A stretch of 36,330 nt of DNA, taken from assembly GCA_903848905.1 (NCBI GenBank), contig CAINHP010000108.1, positions 1-36,330 of the forward strand. The letters run 5' to 3'. Under the pieces are notes generated by a model. That model had not been told where the DNA came from, searched no databases, and worked only from the letters and a program-made list of their open reading frames with translations. Below, piece after piece: positions 27,117-36,330 of this stretch (positions within the stretch are counted from its first letter, which is position 1; each line of letters begins with the position of its first letter). The stretch comes from an uncultured Pseudomonadota bacterium (GTDB lineage Bacteria; Pseudomonadota; Gammaproteobacteria; Methylococcales; Methylomonadaceae). Position numbers and translations under genes: made by a program.

Positions 27117-29972
27117 TCAAAGCAAACGTTTCAGAAACTCGCCTGTGTAAGAATGGGCTATTTTTGCGACTTCTTCGGGTGTACCTTGCGCAATAATTTC
27201 ACCGCCACCATTACCGCCTTCATAGCCCAAATCAATGAGATAATCACAGCTTTTGATGACATCCAAATTATGTTCAATCACAAAAATAGAATGCCCTTTA
27301 TCCACTAAACTATTGAGAACGCCAATTAAGCGTTTTGTATCATCAAAATGTAACCCCGTTGTCGGCTCATCAAGCATATAGACAACGTGGCCGCGCTTGC
27401 TTTTACTGAGTTCTTTGGTGATTTTAATGCGTTGACTTTCACCACCAGAAAGCGTGGTCGAACTTTGCCCAAGTTTAATATAGCCAAGTCCTACAGCAAG
27501 CAAAGTTTGCAGTTTTTTATTGATAGATGGAATCGCTTGGAAAAAAACAGCCGCTTCTTCGACTTCCATATTGAGCACTTCGGCAATATTTTTGCCTTTA
27601 TAAAACACACTTAATGTTTCTTTATTATAGCGTTTTCCATGGCAATCACTGCACTCCACATATACATCGGGCAAAAAATTCATCTCAATTTTCAGCAAGC
27701 CGTCACCTTGACACGTTTCGCAGCGTCCTCCTTTAACGTTGAACGAAAACCGCCCTTTTTCGTATCCACGCATTTTAGCTTCTTGCGTTTGGGCAAATAA
27801 ATCACGGATTTCATCAAATAATTTTGTATACGTCGCGGGGTTACTGCGTGGGGTTTTACCAATGGGATCTTGATTGATAATAATCACATTATTGATACAA
27901 CTTGGCAACGTAATCGATTCGAACTCCCCAATACTGCCCTCAATTTGTTCACCGAACGTTTGACGCAAATAGGGCATCACCGTTTGATTGATTAACGTAC
28001 TTTTACCCGAACCCGAAACCCCCGTAATGCCACATAAAACACCAAGCGGTAATTTCACATTCACATTTTTTAGATTATTTTCTTTTGCACCAATCACTTC
28101 AATAAAATCGGTAGCAACACGTCTTTTTTCAGGCACCACAATACGAAGTTCACCGTTTAAATAGCGCCCTGTTAAACTGTTGGGATTGGCCATGATTTGC
28201 GCAGGCGTTCCTTTTGCCGTGATATGACCACCATAAATTCCCGCGCCTGGGCCAATATCAATCACATAATCTGCGGCTAGGATGGTATCTTCATCGTGCT
28301 CGACGACAATTAGCGTATTTCCTAAATCACGCAACCGATGAAGTGTTTCAATCAACTTCACATTATCGCGCTGATGCAAACCAATACTCGGCTCATCTAA
28401 AATATACAGCACGCCCATTAAATTACTACCAATTTGCGTGGCTAACCGAATACGCTGTGCTTCACCACCCGAAAGTGTTTTTGCACTGCGTGAAAGCGTC
28501 AAATACCCAAGGCCGACATTATTCAAAAAACCTAAACGCTCGTTAATTTCTTTTAACACCTGCTTTGCAATGAATAAATCTTTGCTATTGAGTTTCTCTG
28601 GTAGCGCTAAAAAGAATTTGGCCGCATTTTCAATGCTCATATCCGTTGCATCAATAATACTTTTATTGTCAATTTGTACGGCAAGCACGACAGGTTGAAG
28701 GCGTTTTCCTGCGCAACTCAAACAGGGTTTGTATTGCATATATTTTTCAATTTCTTTTTTACGCCAATCACTTTCTGTTTGCTTATAAAGTCTTAACGTT
28801 TGCGGGATAATGCCCTCATAACCGTCATCGAGTTTCATCGACTCACCGTTTGACCATCTACCCGCTAAAGGCTCAATCGTCCCGTAAAGCAGCGCATTTA
28901 ATTGCGTCGGACTAAATTCACCTAATGGCGTCCATACATCAAAACCAAATTCGCGTCCCACCACACTAATTTGTTGCGCTCGCCACGCCAAATCCATTTT
29001 ATTGTAAATGGCAAGACCACCTTCCATAATGGATTTTGTTTTATCGGGAATCAGCAAATCGACCGATAACTGGGTAATTTCGCCCAAACCATGACATTCA
29101 CTACACGCGCCAAAGGGACTATTAAACGAAAACATACGCGGCTCTAAGCTTTCAAACACCAATTTAGGGTGTTTCACGCACGCGCCAAAGGTGCTGTAAA
29201 CTGTCTCACTGGCAGCGCGTTGCAATTCTTTTTTCTTTTCACCAGTTGCATTTTTATCAATGATAATCATGCGCTCTTTGCCTAGCGATAGCGCTTGCTC
29301 CACCGCGTCATTGATACGTGAACGCTCATCTTCATCGATGGTCACGGTATCAATCACCGCTTCAATCCAATGTTTTTCGTAACGCTCAAGCGTTAAATCA
29401 TCCTTAATTGTATCTGCATCATAGATAATTTGATCCACGCGAATTTTACTAAAACCTTGTTTGCGCAAATCATCAATCACTTGTTCGTGCGTGCCTTTTT
29501 GACCATTAATCATGGGGGCGAGAAAAATCAATGTTTCGCCTTGTTGCGCCATAATTAAGCGTGTAATATTTTCAGCACTTTGCGGTTTCACTTCGCTATG
29601 GCATTTAGGGCAATGATGGACGCCAATTCGAGCAAATAATAAACGCAGATAATCGTAAATTTCCGTCACGGTGCCGACAGTGGAGCGCGGATTTTTACTG
29701 GTGGTTTTTTGCTCAATGCTAATAGCGGGCGATAAACCTTCGATGCTATCAACATCGGGCTTATCCATTAAACCAAGAAATTGACGCGCATACGCAGATA
29801 AACTTTCGACATAACGCCGCTGACCTTCAGCGTAGAGGGTATCAAAAGCGAGTGTGGATTTTCCCGATCCCGAAAGTCCTGTAATGACAATTAACTTATT
29901 GCGTGGAAATTCAACATCAATATTTTTTAAATTATGTTCGCGCGCGCCTTTAACAATGATACTGTCTTTCAT
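27117..29972 (-). CDS. uvrA: Excinuclease ABC subunit A
   Basis: 951 aa; two ABC cassettes ([50 protein letters not shown]), zinc-binding CxxC pairs, [12 protein letters not shown] and [10 protein letters not shown]. Confidence 0.98.
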   Translation of the reverse strand: MKDSIIVKGAREHNLKNIDVEFPRNKLIVITGLSGSGKSTLAFDTLYAEGQRRYVESLSAYARQFLGLMDKPDVDSIEGLSPAISIEQKTTSKNPRSTVGTVTEIYDYLRLLFARIGVHHCPKCHSEVKPQSAENITRLIMAQQGETLIFLAPMINGQKGTHEQVIDDLRKQGFSKIRVDQIIYDADTIKDDLTLERYEKHWIEAVIDTVTIDEDERSRINDAVEQALSLGKERMIIIDKNATGEKKKELQRAASETVYSTFGACVKHPKLVFESLEPRMFSFNSPFGACSECHGLGEITQLSVDLLIPDKTKSIMEGGLAIYNKMDLAWRAQQISVVGREFGFDVWTPLGEFSPTQLNALLYGTIEPLAGRWSNGESMKLDDGYEGIIPQTLRLYKQTESDWRKKEIEKYMQYKPCLSCAGKRLQPVVLAVQIDNKSIIDATDMSIENAAKFFLALPEKLNSKDLFIAKQVLKEINERLGFLNNVGLGYLTLSRSAKTLSGGEAQRIRLATQIGSNLMGVLYILDEPSIGLHQRDNVKLIETLHRLRDLGNTLIVVEHDEDTILAADYVIDIGPGAGIYGGHITAKGTPAQIMANPNSLTGRYLNGELRIVVPEKRRVATDFIEVIGAKENNLKNVNVKLPLGVLCGITGVSGSGKSTLINQTVMPYLRQTFGEQIEGSIGEFESITLPSCINNVIIINQDPIGKTPRSNPATYTKLFDEIRDLFAQTQEAKMRGYEKGRFSFNVKGGRCETCQGDGLLKIEMNFLPDVYVECSDCHGKRYNKETLSVFYKGKNIAEVLNMEVEEAAVFFQAIPSINKKLQTLLAVGLGYIKLGQSSTTLSGGESQRIKITKELSKSKRGHVVYMLDEPTTGLHFDDTKRLIGVLNSLVDKGHSIFVIEHNLDVIKSCDYLIDLGYEGGNGGGEIIAQGTPEEVAKIAHSYTGEFLKRLL

Positions 29973-29999
29973 AATCCAATAGCCTGAAGGGAAATTTAA

Positions 30000-30065
30000 A
30001 TGAAATCGAAGAAAAAAATAAACGGTGGTTTAAACATGATTGTGCAACGTTTTTTCAAAAATTAA
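30000..30065 (+). CDS. Candidate 21-aa leader ORF upstream of uvrB
   Basis: ATG at 30000 preceded by GAAGGGA with 7-nt spacing; MKSKKKINGGLNMIVQRFFKN*; stop 5 nt before the uvrB ATG. Below the ORF-track size cutoff. Confidence 0.35.
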   Translation: MKSKKKINGGLNMIVQRFFKN

Positions 30066-30070
30066 TAGCC

Positions 30071-31990
30071 ATGTATTTTACACTTAACGCGCCCTATTCG
30101 CCTTCTGTTAGCCAAGAAGAAGCCATTGATACGTTAACAAAAAACTTTCATTGCGCAAAAAAGCAAACTTTACTCGGAATCACAGGCAGCGGTAAAACGT
30201 TTGTCATGGCCAATATGATTGTCGCATTGCAAAAACCAACACTTATTATTGCGCACAACAAAACGCTCGCCGCACAGTTATTTACCGAACTAAAAGAATT
30301 ATTCCCTCAAAATCGCGTTGAATATTTCGTGTCATTTTACGACTATTATCAACCCGAATCCTATCTGCCGACCACCGATACTTACATTGAAAAGGATTCT
30401 AGCGTTAACGTGGCTATTGAAAAAATGCGACTACATGCTGTATCGAGTTTAGTAAGTCGCAACGATACGATTATTGTGGCCAGTATTAGCTGTATTTACA
30501 GTTTAGGCAATCCGAACGACTTTCGCTCAATGGCCGTGCCTCTTAAAACGGGAAAACCACTTAAACGCTCGGACTTACTCAAATCGTTACTCACGATTCA
30601 ATATGAACGCAATGACAGCGCCATTGCCCCGGGAAAGTTTCGTGTACGCGGGGACGTGGTTGATATTATTCCCGCGTATGAAAGTAATATTTTGCGTGTG
30701 ACACTTGAAGATAATTGCATTGCATCAGTGAAAGAAATGGATCCACTTACGGGGGATTTAATCACTAAAATCGATGAAACTGTCCTGTATCCAGCTAAGC
30801 AATATGTCATTCCAGAAGAAAAAAAACAACGCGCACTTACCACCATTCGAGAAGAATTAATAAGCCATCTTCCAACACTGCCTCCCCTTGAAGCACAGCG
30901 TTTAAAACAACGAATTGAATATGACTTAGAAATGATAGCTGAAATTGGCTATTGCTCAGGCATTGAAAATTACAGCCGCAATTTTGAAGATAGACAGCCA
31001 GGCGAGCCACCCTATACGCTAATGGATTATTTTGATGGCGACTATTTTTTAATTATCGATGAAAGTCATCAAACGCTGCCCCAATCACGCGCCATGTTTA
31101 ACGGCGATTATGCGCGTAAAAAGAATTTAGTCGATTATGGCTTTCGTCTACCTAGCGCATTTGATAATCGCCCCCTCAAATTTGTTGAATTTGAAAGTAA
31201 AATGGCCACGACGCTTTTTGTGTCAGCCACGCCAGCCGATTATGAAATTGCCAAAAGCGACCATGTTGTCGAATTAATTACGCGCCCAACGGGACTGCTT
31301 GATCCTGTCATTATTGTGCATCCAATAACGGGACAAATGACACATTTAATTGAGCAAGCTAAGCTAGCCATTGCGCAAAATACGCGTGTACTCATTACCA
31401 CATTAACCAAACGAATGGCAGAGGATTTAACCAATTTTCTCGCAAAAGAAATGCTCAAAGTGCGCTATATTCACAGCGACGTGGATAATTTAGAGCGTAT
31501 AGAATTAATTCGTCAATTGCGAGTAGGGGAATATGATATTTTGATTGGCATCAATTTACTCCGCGAAGGATTAGATCTGCCCGAAGTGAGTTTAGTGGCC
31601 ATTTTAGACGCAGATAAAGAAGGTTTTCTGCGAGATGAACGTAGTTTAATTCAAACTATCGGTCGCGCGGCAAGAAATAGTGAAGGCAAAGTGATTTTTT
31701 ATGCAGACAGCATCACAAAATCCATGCAAAATGCCATGACACTCACGGAAAATCGACGTGAACAACAAATTCTTCACAATCAAAAATATAACATTACACC
31801 GCAAACCATTATAAAATCAGTTAATGAACAAAAGAGTAAAATCAAAGGAACCAAACACTTAAGTAAAATTGATATTGAACGCCAGCTGATTGAACTTGAT
31901 GCTCAAATGCGTGTTTGTGCGGCGCAACTTGATTTTGAAAAAGCCATTGAATTGCGCGATAGAATTGAACAATTAAAGAAAGCACAATAA
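30071..31990 (+). CDS. uvrB: Excinuclease ABC subunit B
   Basis: LLGITGSGKTFVMAN; VEYFVSFYDYYQPESYLPTTDTYIEKDSS; YCSGIENYSR; DESHQTLPQ; VLITTLTKRMAEDL; GINLLREGLDLPEVSLVAILDADKEGFLR; C-terminal UVR motif. Confidence 0.98.
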   Translation: MYFTLNAPYSPSVSQEEAIDTLTKNFHCAKKQTLLGITGSGKTFVMANMIVALQKPTLIIAHNKTLAAQLFTELKELFPQNRVEYFVSFYDYYQPESYLPTTDTYIEKDSSVNVAIEKMRLHAVSSLVSRNDTIIVASISCIYSLGNPNDFRSMAVPLKTGKPLKRSDLLKSLLTIQYERNDSAIAPGKFRVRGDVVDIIPAYESNILRVTLEDNCIASVKEMDPLTGDLITKIDETVLYPAKQYVIPEEKKQRALTTIREELISHLPTLPPLEAQRLKQRIEYDLEMIAEIGYCSGIENYSRNFEDRQPGEPPYTLMDYFDGDYFLIIDESHQTLPQSRAMFNGDYARKKNLVDYGFRLPSAFDNRPLKFVEFESKMATTLFVSATPADYEIAKSDHVVELITRPTGLLDPVIIVHPITGQMTHLIEQAKLAIAQNTRVLITTLTKRMAEDLTNFLAKEMLKVRYIHSDVDNLERIELIRQLRVGEYDILIGINLLREGLDLPEVSLVAILDADKEGFLRDERSLIQTIGRAARNSEGKVIFYADSITKSMQNAMTLTENRREQQILHNQKYNITPQTIIKSVNEQKSKIKGTKHLSKIDIERQLIELDAQMRVCAAQLDFEKAIELRDRIEQLKKAQ

Positions 31991-32015
31991 ATTAATATTT
32001 CGCTAAAGGCATTTT

Positions 32016-33083
32016 ATGACGCTTTCTGATCCGCCTCATTTTTTTCGACAATACGCGCCGATTCTGGGCGTAATAGTTTTAGTCTGGCTAAGTTTTTGCG
32101 TATTACAGCAATTTCTTATCACACTAATATGGGCATTAATTATTGCTTATGTTACGTATCCCCTTTATGAAAAAATATTAGATTTTTTCAATGGGAAGGC
32201 TATATTAAGTGCAGCAACATTGACCAGCGCTGTATCGGCTATTGTCATTTTGGTGTGTTATAACTTACTTAATATGCTGCAAGAAGAACTATGGAACACC
32301 TACACACAACAGATTACCACGTTTGGAACACATTCTTTTCAACTCCCCGAAAGTATTCGACATATTCCCTATTTGGGAGAATATTTAGAAAACCGGCTCA
32401 ATCATTTGTTAACTAATCGTGCGGCATTAAATGAACATCTTATTGCATGGGCAAAATACAGTTTACAGCTTTTTGGTGAAACTTTGCGTCATTTAGGCCA
32501 GTTGATTATTGAATTATGTTTTGTGTTAATTACAGTGTTTTTCTGTTTCCGTGATGGCAAAACATGGCTTAATCAAGTCCAAACAGCAATGGGTTACTTT
32601 TTTGATGATGAGCAAGGCTATTATCTACAAACAATTGGGCATACCACACGCGCTGTCTGTTACGGATTAGTTTTGGCTGCATTAGGTCAAGGCATTATTG
32701 CTGGCATTGGCTATGCGGTAGCAGGCATGAGCGCACCATTACTGCTTGGTGCTTTTACCGCGTTAATGGCACTTATTCCCATGGGTGCAACATTAGTTTG
32801 GATTCCGACTGGATTATTATTACTCGCAAACGAGAATATTTGGGCAGGACTTGGGCTACTTGCATGGGGATTTCTAGTGGTCAGTACGGTGGATAATGTA
32901 ATTAGGCCACTTATTATTTGTGGTGCGAGTCGAGTCCCTTTTTTAGTGGTTTTATTTGGTGTATTTGGTGGCTTGACAGCTTTTGGTGCCATAGGCTTAT
33001 TTTTAGGACCCATAATTCTTGCGTTACTTCTTGCCGTCTGGCAGATTAATATAACCAAAATTCAACTCAACAATGCGCAGTAA
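32016..33083 (+). CDS. AI-2E family transporter / PerM-like permease
   Basis: 355 aa polytopic protein; ALIIAYVTYPLYEKIL; FRDGKTWLNQ; LGAFTALMALIPMGATLVWIPTGLLLL; VDNVIRPLIICGASRVPFLVVLFGVFGGLTAFGAIGLFLGPIILALL. Confidence 0.9.
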   Translation: MTLSDPPHFFRQYAPILGVIVLVWLSFCVLQQFLITLIWALIIAYVTYPLYEKILDFFNGKAILSAATLTSAVSAIVILVCYNLLNMLQEELWNTYTQQITTFGTHSFQLPESIRHIPYLGEYLENRLNHLLTNRAALNEHLIAWAKYSLQLFGETLRHLGQLIIELCFVLITVFFCFRDGKTWLNQVQTAMGYFFDDEQGYYLQTIGHTTRAVCYGLVLAALGQGIIAGIGYAVAGMSAPLLLGAFTALMALIPMGATLVWIPTGLLLLANENIWAGLGLLAWGFLVVSTVDNVIRPLIICGASRVPFLVVLFGVFGGLTAFGAIGLFLGPIILALLLAVWQINITKIQLNNAQ

Positions 33084-33117
33084 TCACATTTAAACAATCA
33101 TATTAACAGAGAAAGAA

Positions 33118-34008
33118 ATGAGCGAAACAATTACATGGAAAGGCATTATTTTAGCCGGTGGTGCAGGTACACGACTTCACCCCATAACGAAAGCTGTATC
33201 AAAACAACTTTTGCCTGTTTATGATAAACCGATGATTTATTATCCTTTATCGGTGCTTATGCTCGCCGGCATTCAAGATATTCTCATTATTACGACACCT
33301 GAAGATCAACAAAATTTTAAAAACTTACTTGGTGATGGCACTGAATTTGGAATTAACATTCAGTATGCTATGCAACCCAAACCCGAAGGTTTAGCGCAAG
33401 CGTTTTTAATTGGTGAAGAATTTATTGGTGATAGCCATACCTGTCTTGTTTTGGGTGATAATATTTTCTTTGGGCAAGGTTTTTCGGGCAGCATAAAACA
33501 AGCATTAGCGTGTAAAAAAGGGGCAACTGTATTTGGTTATCAAGTTAAAGATGCCGAGCGTTTTGGCGTCGTGGAATTTGATGAAAATAATAAAGCCATT
33601 TCTATCGAAGAAAAACCCACCAAACCAAAATCCCATTTTGCGGTAACAGGACTTTATTTTTACGATAATCGCGTCGTAGAAATTGCTAAAAATATAAAAC
33701 CCTCCACGCGTGGTGAACTTGAAATTACCGAAGTGAATCAAACCTATTTAAATGCAGGTGAATTGAATGTTGAAATTTTTGGTCGCGGCTTTGCATGGCT
33801 CGATACAGGAACACATGACAGTTTGCTTGAAGCGGGGCAATTTGTGCAAACCATTGAACATCGTCAAGGTTTAAAAGTCGCTTGTTTAGAGGAAATTGCC
33901 TTCCACAATGGTTGGCTTAGTGTTGAAAATTTGCAAAAAAGTGCTGCTGCATTGTCAAAAACAGCTTATGGCGCATATTTGCTAGAATTGAGTAAAACCG
34001 CAAAATGA
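33118..34008 (+). CDS. rfbA: Glucose-1-phosphate thymidylyltransferase
   Basis: [95 protein letters not shown]. Confidence 0.97.
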   Translation: MSETITWKGIILAGGAGTRLHPITKAVSKQLLPVYDKPMIYYPLSVLMLAGIQDILIITTPEDQQNFKNLLGDGTEFGINIQYAMQPKPEGLAQAFLIGEEFIGDSHTCLVLGDNIFFGQGFSGSIKQALACKKGATVFGYQVKDAERFGVVEFDENNKAISIEEKPTKPKSHFAVTGLYFYDNRVVEIAKNIKPSTRGELEITEVNQTYLNAGELNVEIFGRGFAWLDTGTHDSLLEAGQFVQTIEHRQGLKVACLEEIAFHNGWLSVENLQKSAAALSKTAYGAYLLELSKTAK

Positions 34009-35318
34009 ACGCATTTCAGCCGCTTGCCGAGCGAATGCGGCCAAGTGACTTAGCCAATTATAGTGGGCAAGTGCATATTTTATCGCTCGGCAAACCACTT
34101 TACAGTGCGTTAACGTCTGGCAATTTGCACTCAATGATTTTCTGGGGAGCATCGGGCACGGGTAAAACAACGCTTGCCCGTTTAATTGCTAAACAATCAA
34201 ATGCTGAATTTATAGCCATTTCAGCTGTACTTGCAGGGGTAAAAGAAATCCGCGAAGCGATTGAACACGCGAAAACCATTCAAAAATTCGAAAAACGCCG
34301 TACGATTTTATTCGTCGATGAAGTACATCGATTCAATAAAGCACAACAAGATGCGTTTTTGCCGCATGTTGAAGATGGAACAGTCTATTTTATTGGTGCA
34401 ACAACTGAAAATCCCTCTTTTGCGCTCAATAATGCACTGCTTTCAAGAGCTCGGGTGTATGTCTTAAATCCACTAACACCATCCGAATTACAAGCTATTT
34501 TGACGCATGCGCTTGAAAATAGTGTAAATGGCTTAGGTGATTTAAAGCTGGAAATGTCCGATGAGATTAAGCTTCAATTTGCCCAGGCGGCAGATGGCGA
34601 TGCACGGCGCCTGCTGAATTTACTCGAATTAGCAGCTGAAGTCGCCTCAGCACAGTCAACGTCCATCATTGATGAATTTATCGCACAAGGTGTATTAAGT
34701 GGAGGTGTGCGTCGTTTTGATTCCCACGGTGAAGAATTTCATAATCAAATTTCAGCGCTTCATAAATCCGTTCGGGGTAGCTCAACAGATGGCGCACTTT
34801 ACTGGCTTTGTCGCATGATAGATGGTGGTTGTGACTTGTCGTATTTGGCGCGACGTATTGTGCGTATTGCCTCAGAAGATATTGGCAATGCGGATCCCCG
34901 CGCACTGCAACTCGCGCTCAATGCGTGGGATGCACAAGTGCGTTTAGGCACACCCGAGGGCGAATTATCCCTTGCTCAAGCCGTACTTTATATGGCGAGT
35001 GCACCTAAAAGCAATGCCGTCTATCAAGCTTATAACGCGGCAATGGCGCACGTTAAACAAACCGGATCACTCGAAGTACCGCTACATTTGCGCAATGCAC
35101 CCACCACGCTCATGAAAAAACTCGATTACGGCAAAGCTTACCGCTACGCACACAACGAACCCGATGCTTATGCAGCAGGTGAAAATTATTTCCCACCAGA
35201 ACTATCTAAAACCCAGTATTACTATCCCGTTGAGCGAGGGCTTGAAATTAAAATTAAGGAAAAATTGGCTAGATTGCGAGAATTAGACGCAGTCTTTTTA
35301 GAAACAAATGGTAATTAA
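34005..35318 (+). CDS. rarA: Replication-associated recombination protein A (MgsA/WHIP AAA+ ATPase)
   Basis: [100 protein letters not shown]. Confidence 0.96.
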   Translation: MNAFQPLAERMRPSDLANYSGQVHILSLGKPLYSALTSGNLHSMIFWGASGTGKTTLARLIAKQSNAEFIAISAVLAGVKEIREAIEHAKTIQKFEKRRTILFVDEVHRFNKAQQDAFLPHVEDGTVYFIGATTENPSFALNNALLSRARVYVLNPLTPSELQAILTHALENSVNGLGDLKLEMSDEIKLQFAQAADGDARRLLNLLELAAEVASAQSTSIIDEFIAQGVLSGGVRRFDSHGEEFHNQISALHKSVRGSSTDGALYWLCRMIDGGCDLSYLARRIVRIASEDIGNADPRALQLALNAWDAQVRLGTPEGELSLAQAVLYMASAPKSNAVYQAYNAAMAHVKQTGSLEVPLHLRNAPTTLMKKLDYGKAYRYAHNEPDAYAAGENYFPPELSKTQYYYPVERGLEIKIKEKLARLRELDAVFLETNGN

Positions 35319-35407
35319 CCATCATAGCTAAAGCCACCTTCGTCTTTTTGCCTTATAATTGTCATTATATTTTCATTTTATAACACCACTTTTTAAAAAA
35401 TAAGAAC

Positions 35408-36330
35408 ATGGACTTAAAATTTCTCGATTTTGAACAACCCATCGCTGTACTAGAAGCGAAAATTGAAGAACTACGCAACGTGGAGTTTGATAATAAAATC
35501 AATATCTCCGATGCACTCAAACAATTAGAAGACAGAAGCGAAGCCTTAACCGAATCTATTTTTGCCAATTTGACAGATTGGCAAATTTCACAAATGTCTC
35601 GCCATCCAGGACGACCTTATACACTCGATTATATCGATTTAATGTTTACTGATTTCCATGAACTTCATGGTGATCGGGCCTATGCAGACGATCCTGCCAT
35701 AATTTGCGGTCTTGCCAAACTTAACGGCAAACCCATTGCGATAATTGGCCATCAAAAAGGTCGCGATACCAAAGAAAAAATTCACCGAAATTTCGGTATG
35801 CCACGCCCTGAAGGTTATCGTAAGGCGTTGCGCGTGATGAAATTAGCAGAGCGTTTTAATCTGCCGCTGATTTGCTTAATTGACACGCCGGGGGCTTATC
35901 CGGGTATTGACGCAGAGGAACGTGGACAAAGTGAAGCCATTGCACGAAACTTGTTTGAAATGGCGCAACTTAAAACGCCTATTATATGTACCATTATTGG
36001 TGAAGGCGGCTCAGGTGGCGCGCTCGCCATTGGTGTTGGCGATCGTTTAATTATGCTTGAATACAGCACCTATTCTGTCATCTCACCTGAAGGATGCGCG
36101 GCTATTTTATGGAAAAGTCCTGATAAACTTCAACTTGCCGCTGAAGCAATGGGAATCACCGCAGACCGAATTCGCGAACAAGGCTTTTTAGATGAAGTGG
36201 TTCGAGAACCATTAGGTGGCGCGCATCGAGACTTCAAAACAATGGGCGAGAATTTAAAAGAAACCCTAATACGTCATTTAGACTCTATTCAGCAACAAGA
36301 CATGCAAACCATTTTAGCTACGCGCTATCA
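35408..36330 (+). CDS. accA: Acetyl-CoA carboxylase carboxyltransferase alpha subunit (3' end truncated by window)
   Basis: Own translation from ATG 35408: [23 protein letters not shown]...[33 protein letters not shown]...[29 protein letters not shown]...[26 protein letters not shown]...[16 protein letters not shown]...[12 protein letters not shown]. Absent from the supplied track, probably because it runs off the edge. Confidence 0.96.
   Translation, partial: MDLKFLDFEQPIAVLEAKIEELRNVEFDNKINISDALKQLEDRSEALTESIFANLTDWQISQMSRHPGRPYTLDYIDLMFTDFHELHGDRAYADDPAIICGLAKLNGKPIAIIGHQKGRDTKEKIHRNFGMPRPEGYRKALRVMKLAERFNLPLICLIDTPGAYPGIDAEERGQSEAIARNLFEMAQLKTPIICTIIGEGGSGGALAIGVGDRLIMLEYSTYSVISPEGCAAILWKSPDKLQLAAEAMGITADRIREQGFLDEVVREPLGGAHRDFKTMGENLKETLIRHLDSIQQQDMQTILATRY

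Noticed and set aside
35354-35359. Perfect TATAAT upstream of accA
   Set aside because: No acceptable -35 at 16-18 bp and very AT-rich context; not called as a promoter.
1-36330. Apparent frequency of TTGCGC/GCGCAA hexamers (possible uptake-type or organisational motif)
   Set aside because: Seemed common by eye, but many occurrences fit Ala-Gln or similar codon pairs. I could not count reliably; a codon-shuffled k-mer enrichment test would be needed.
1-36330. CRISPR arrays, tRNA/rRNA genes, transposases, integrases, prophage, toxin-antitoxin pairs, restriction systems
   Set aside because: Looked for on both strands; no supporting repeats, motifs or protein signatures found.

Overview
This is a dense, AT-rich chromosomal window (roughly 60% AT by eye) from what looks like a gammaproteobacterium. 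The MtdA + glycerate 2-kinase + malate dehydrogenase block suggests a methylotroph or methanotroph. I saw no tRNA, rRNA, CRISPR array, transposase or phage genes. Most content is housekeeping: nqrM, ybeD-like DUF493, D-amino-acid aminotransferase, PBP5/6-type DacA, RlpA, BioB, ComF, a YcbB-type L,D-transpeptidase, FeoABC, QueA, YggU, YggT, ProC, glycerate 2-kinase, MtdA, Mdh, GrxC, RmlB/D/C, LptG/F, AmpG, UvrC/A/B, an AI-2E family permease, RmlA, RarA and a 3'-truncated AccA that is missing from the supplied ORF track. The best candidate for an undescribed system is the two-gene unit at 3895-4888. It pairs a truncated (group-1-like) hemoglobin carrying an apparent ~40-residue insertion with a stand-alone degenerate GGDEF protein. 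The GGDEF signature is TNNKF, but an RxxD inhibitory-site motif is kept at the correct spacing. This could be a split globin/c-di-GMP receptor module. Other points of interest are a UvrC that ends exactly where the C-terminal (HhH)2 domain should begin, an SD-preceded 21-codon leader ORF before uvrB, clustering of all three uvrABC genes, and a 92-bp antisense 3' overlap between comF and the L,D-transpeptidase gene. All calls come from reading the sequence; no database searches were run.
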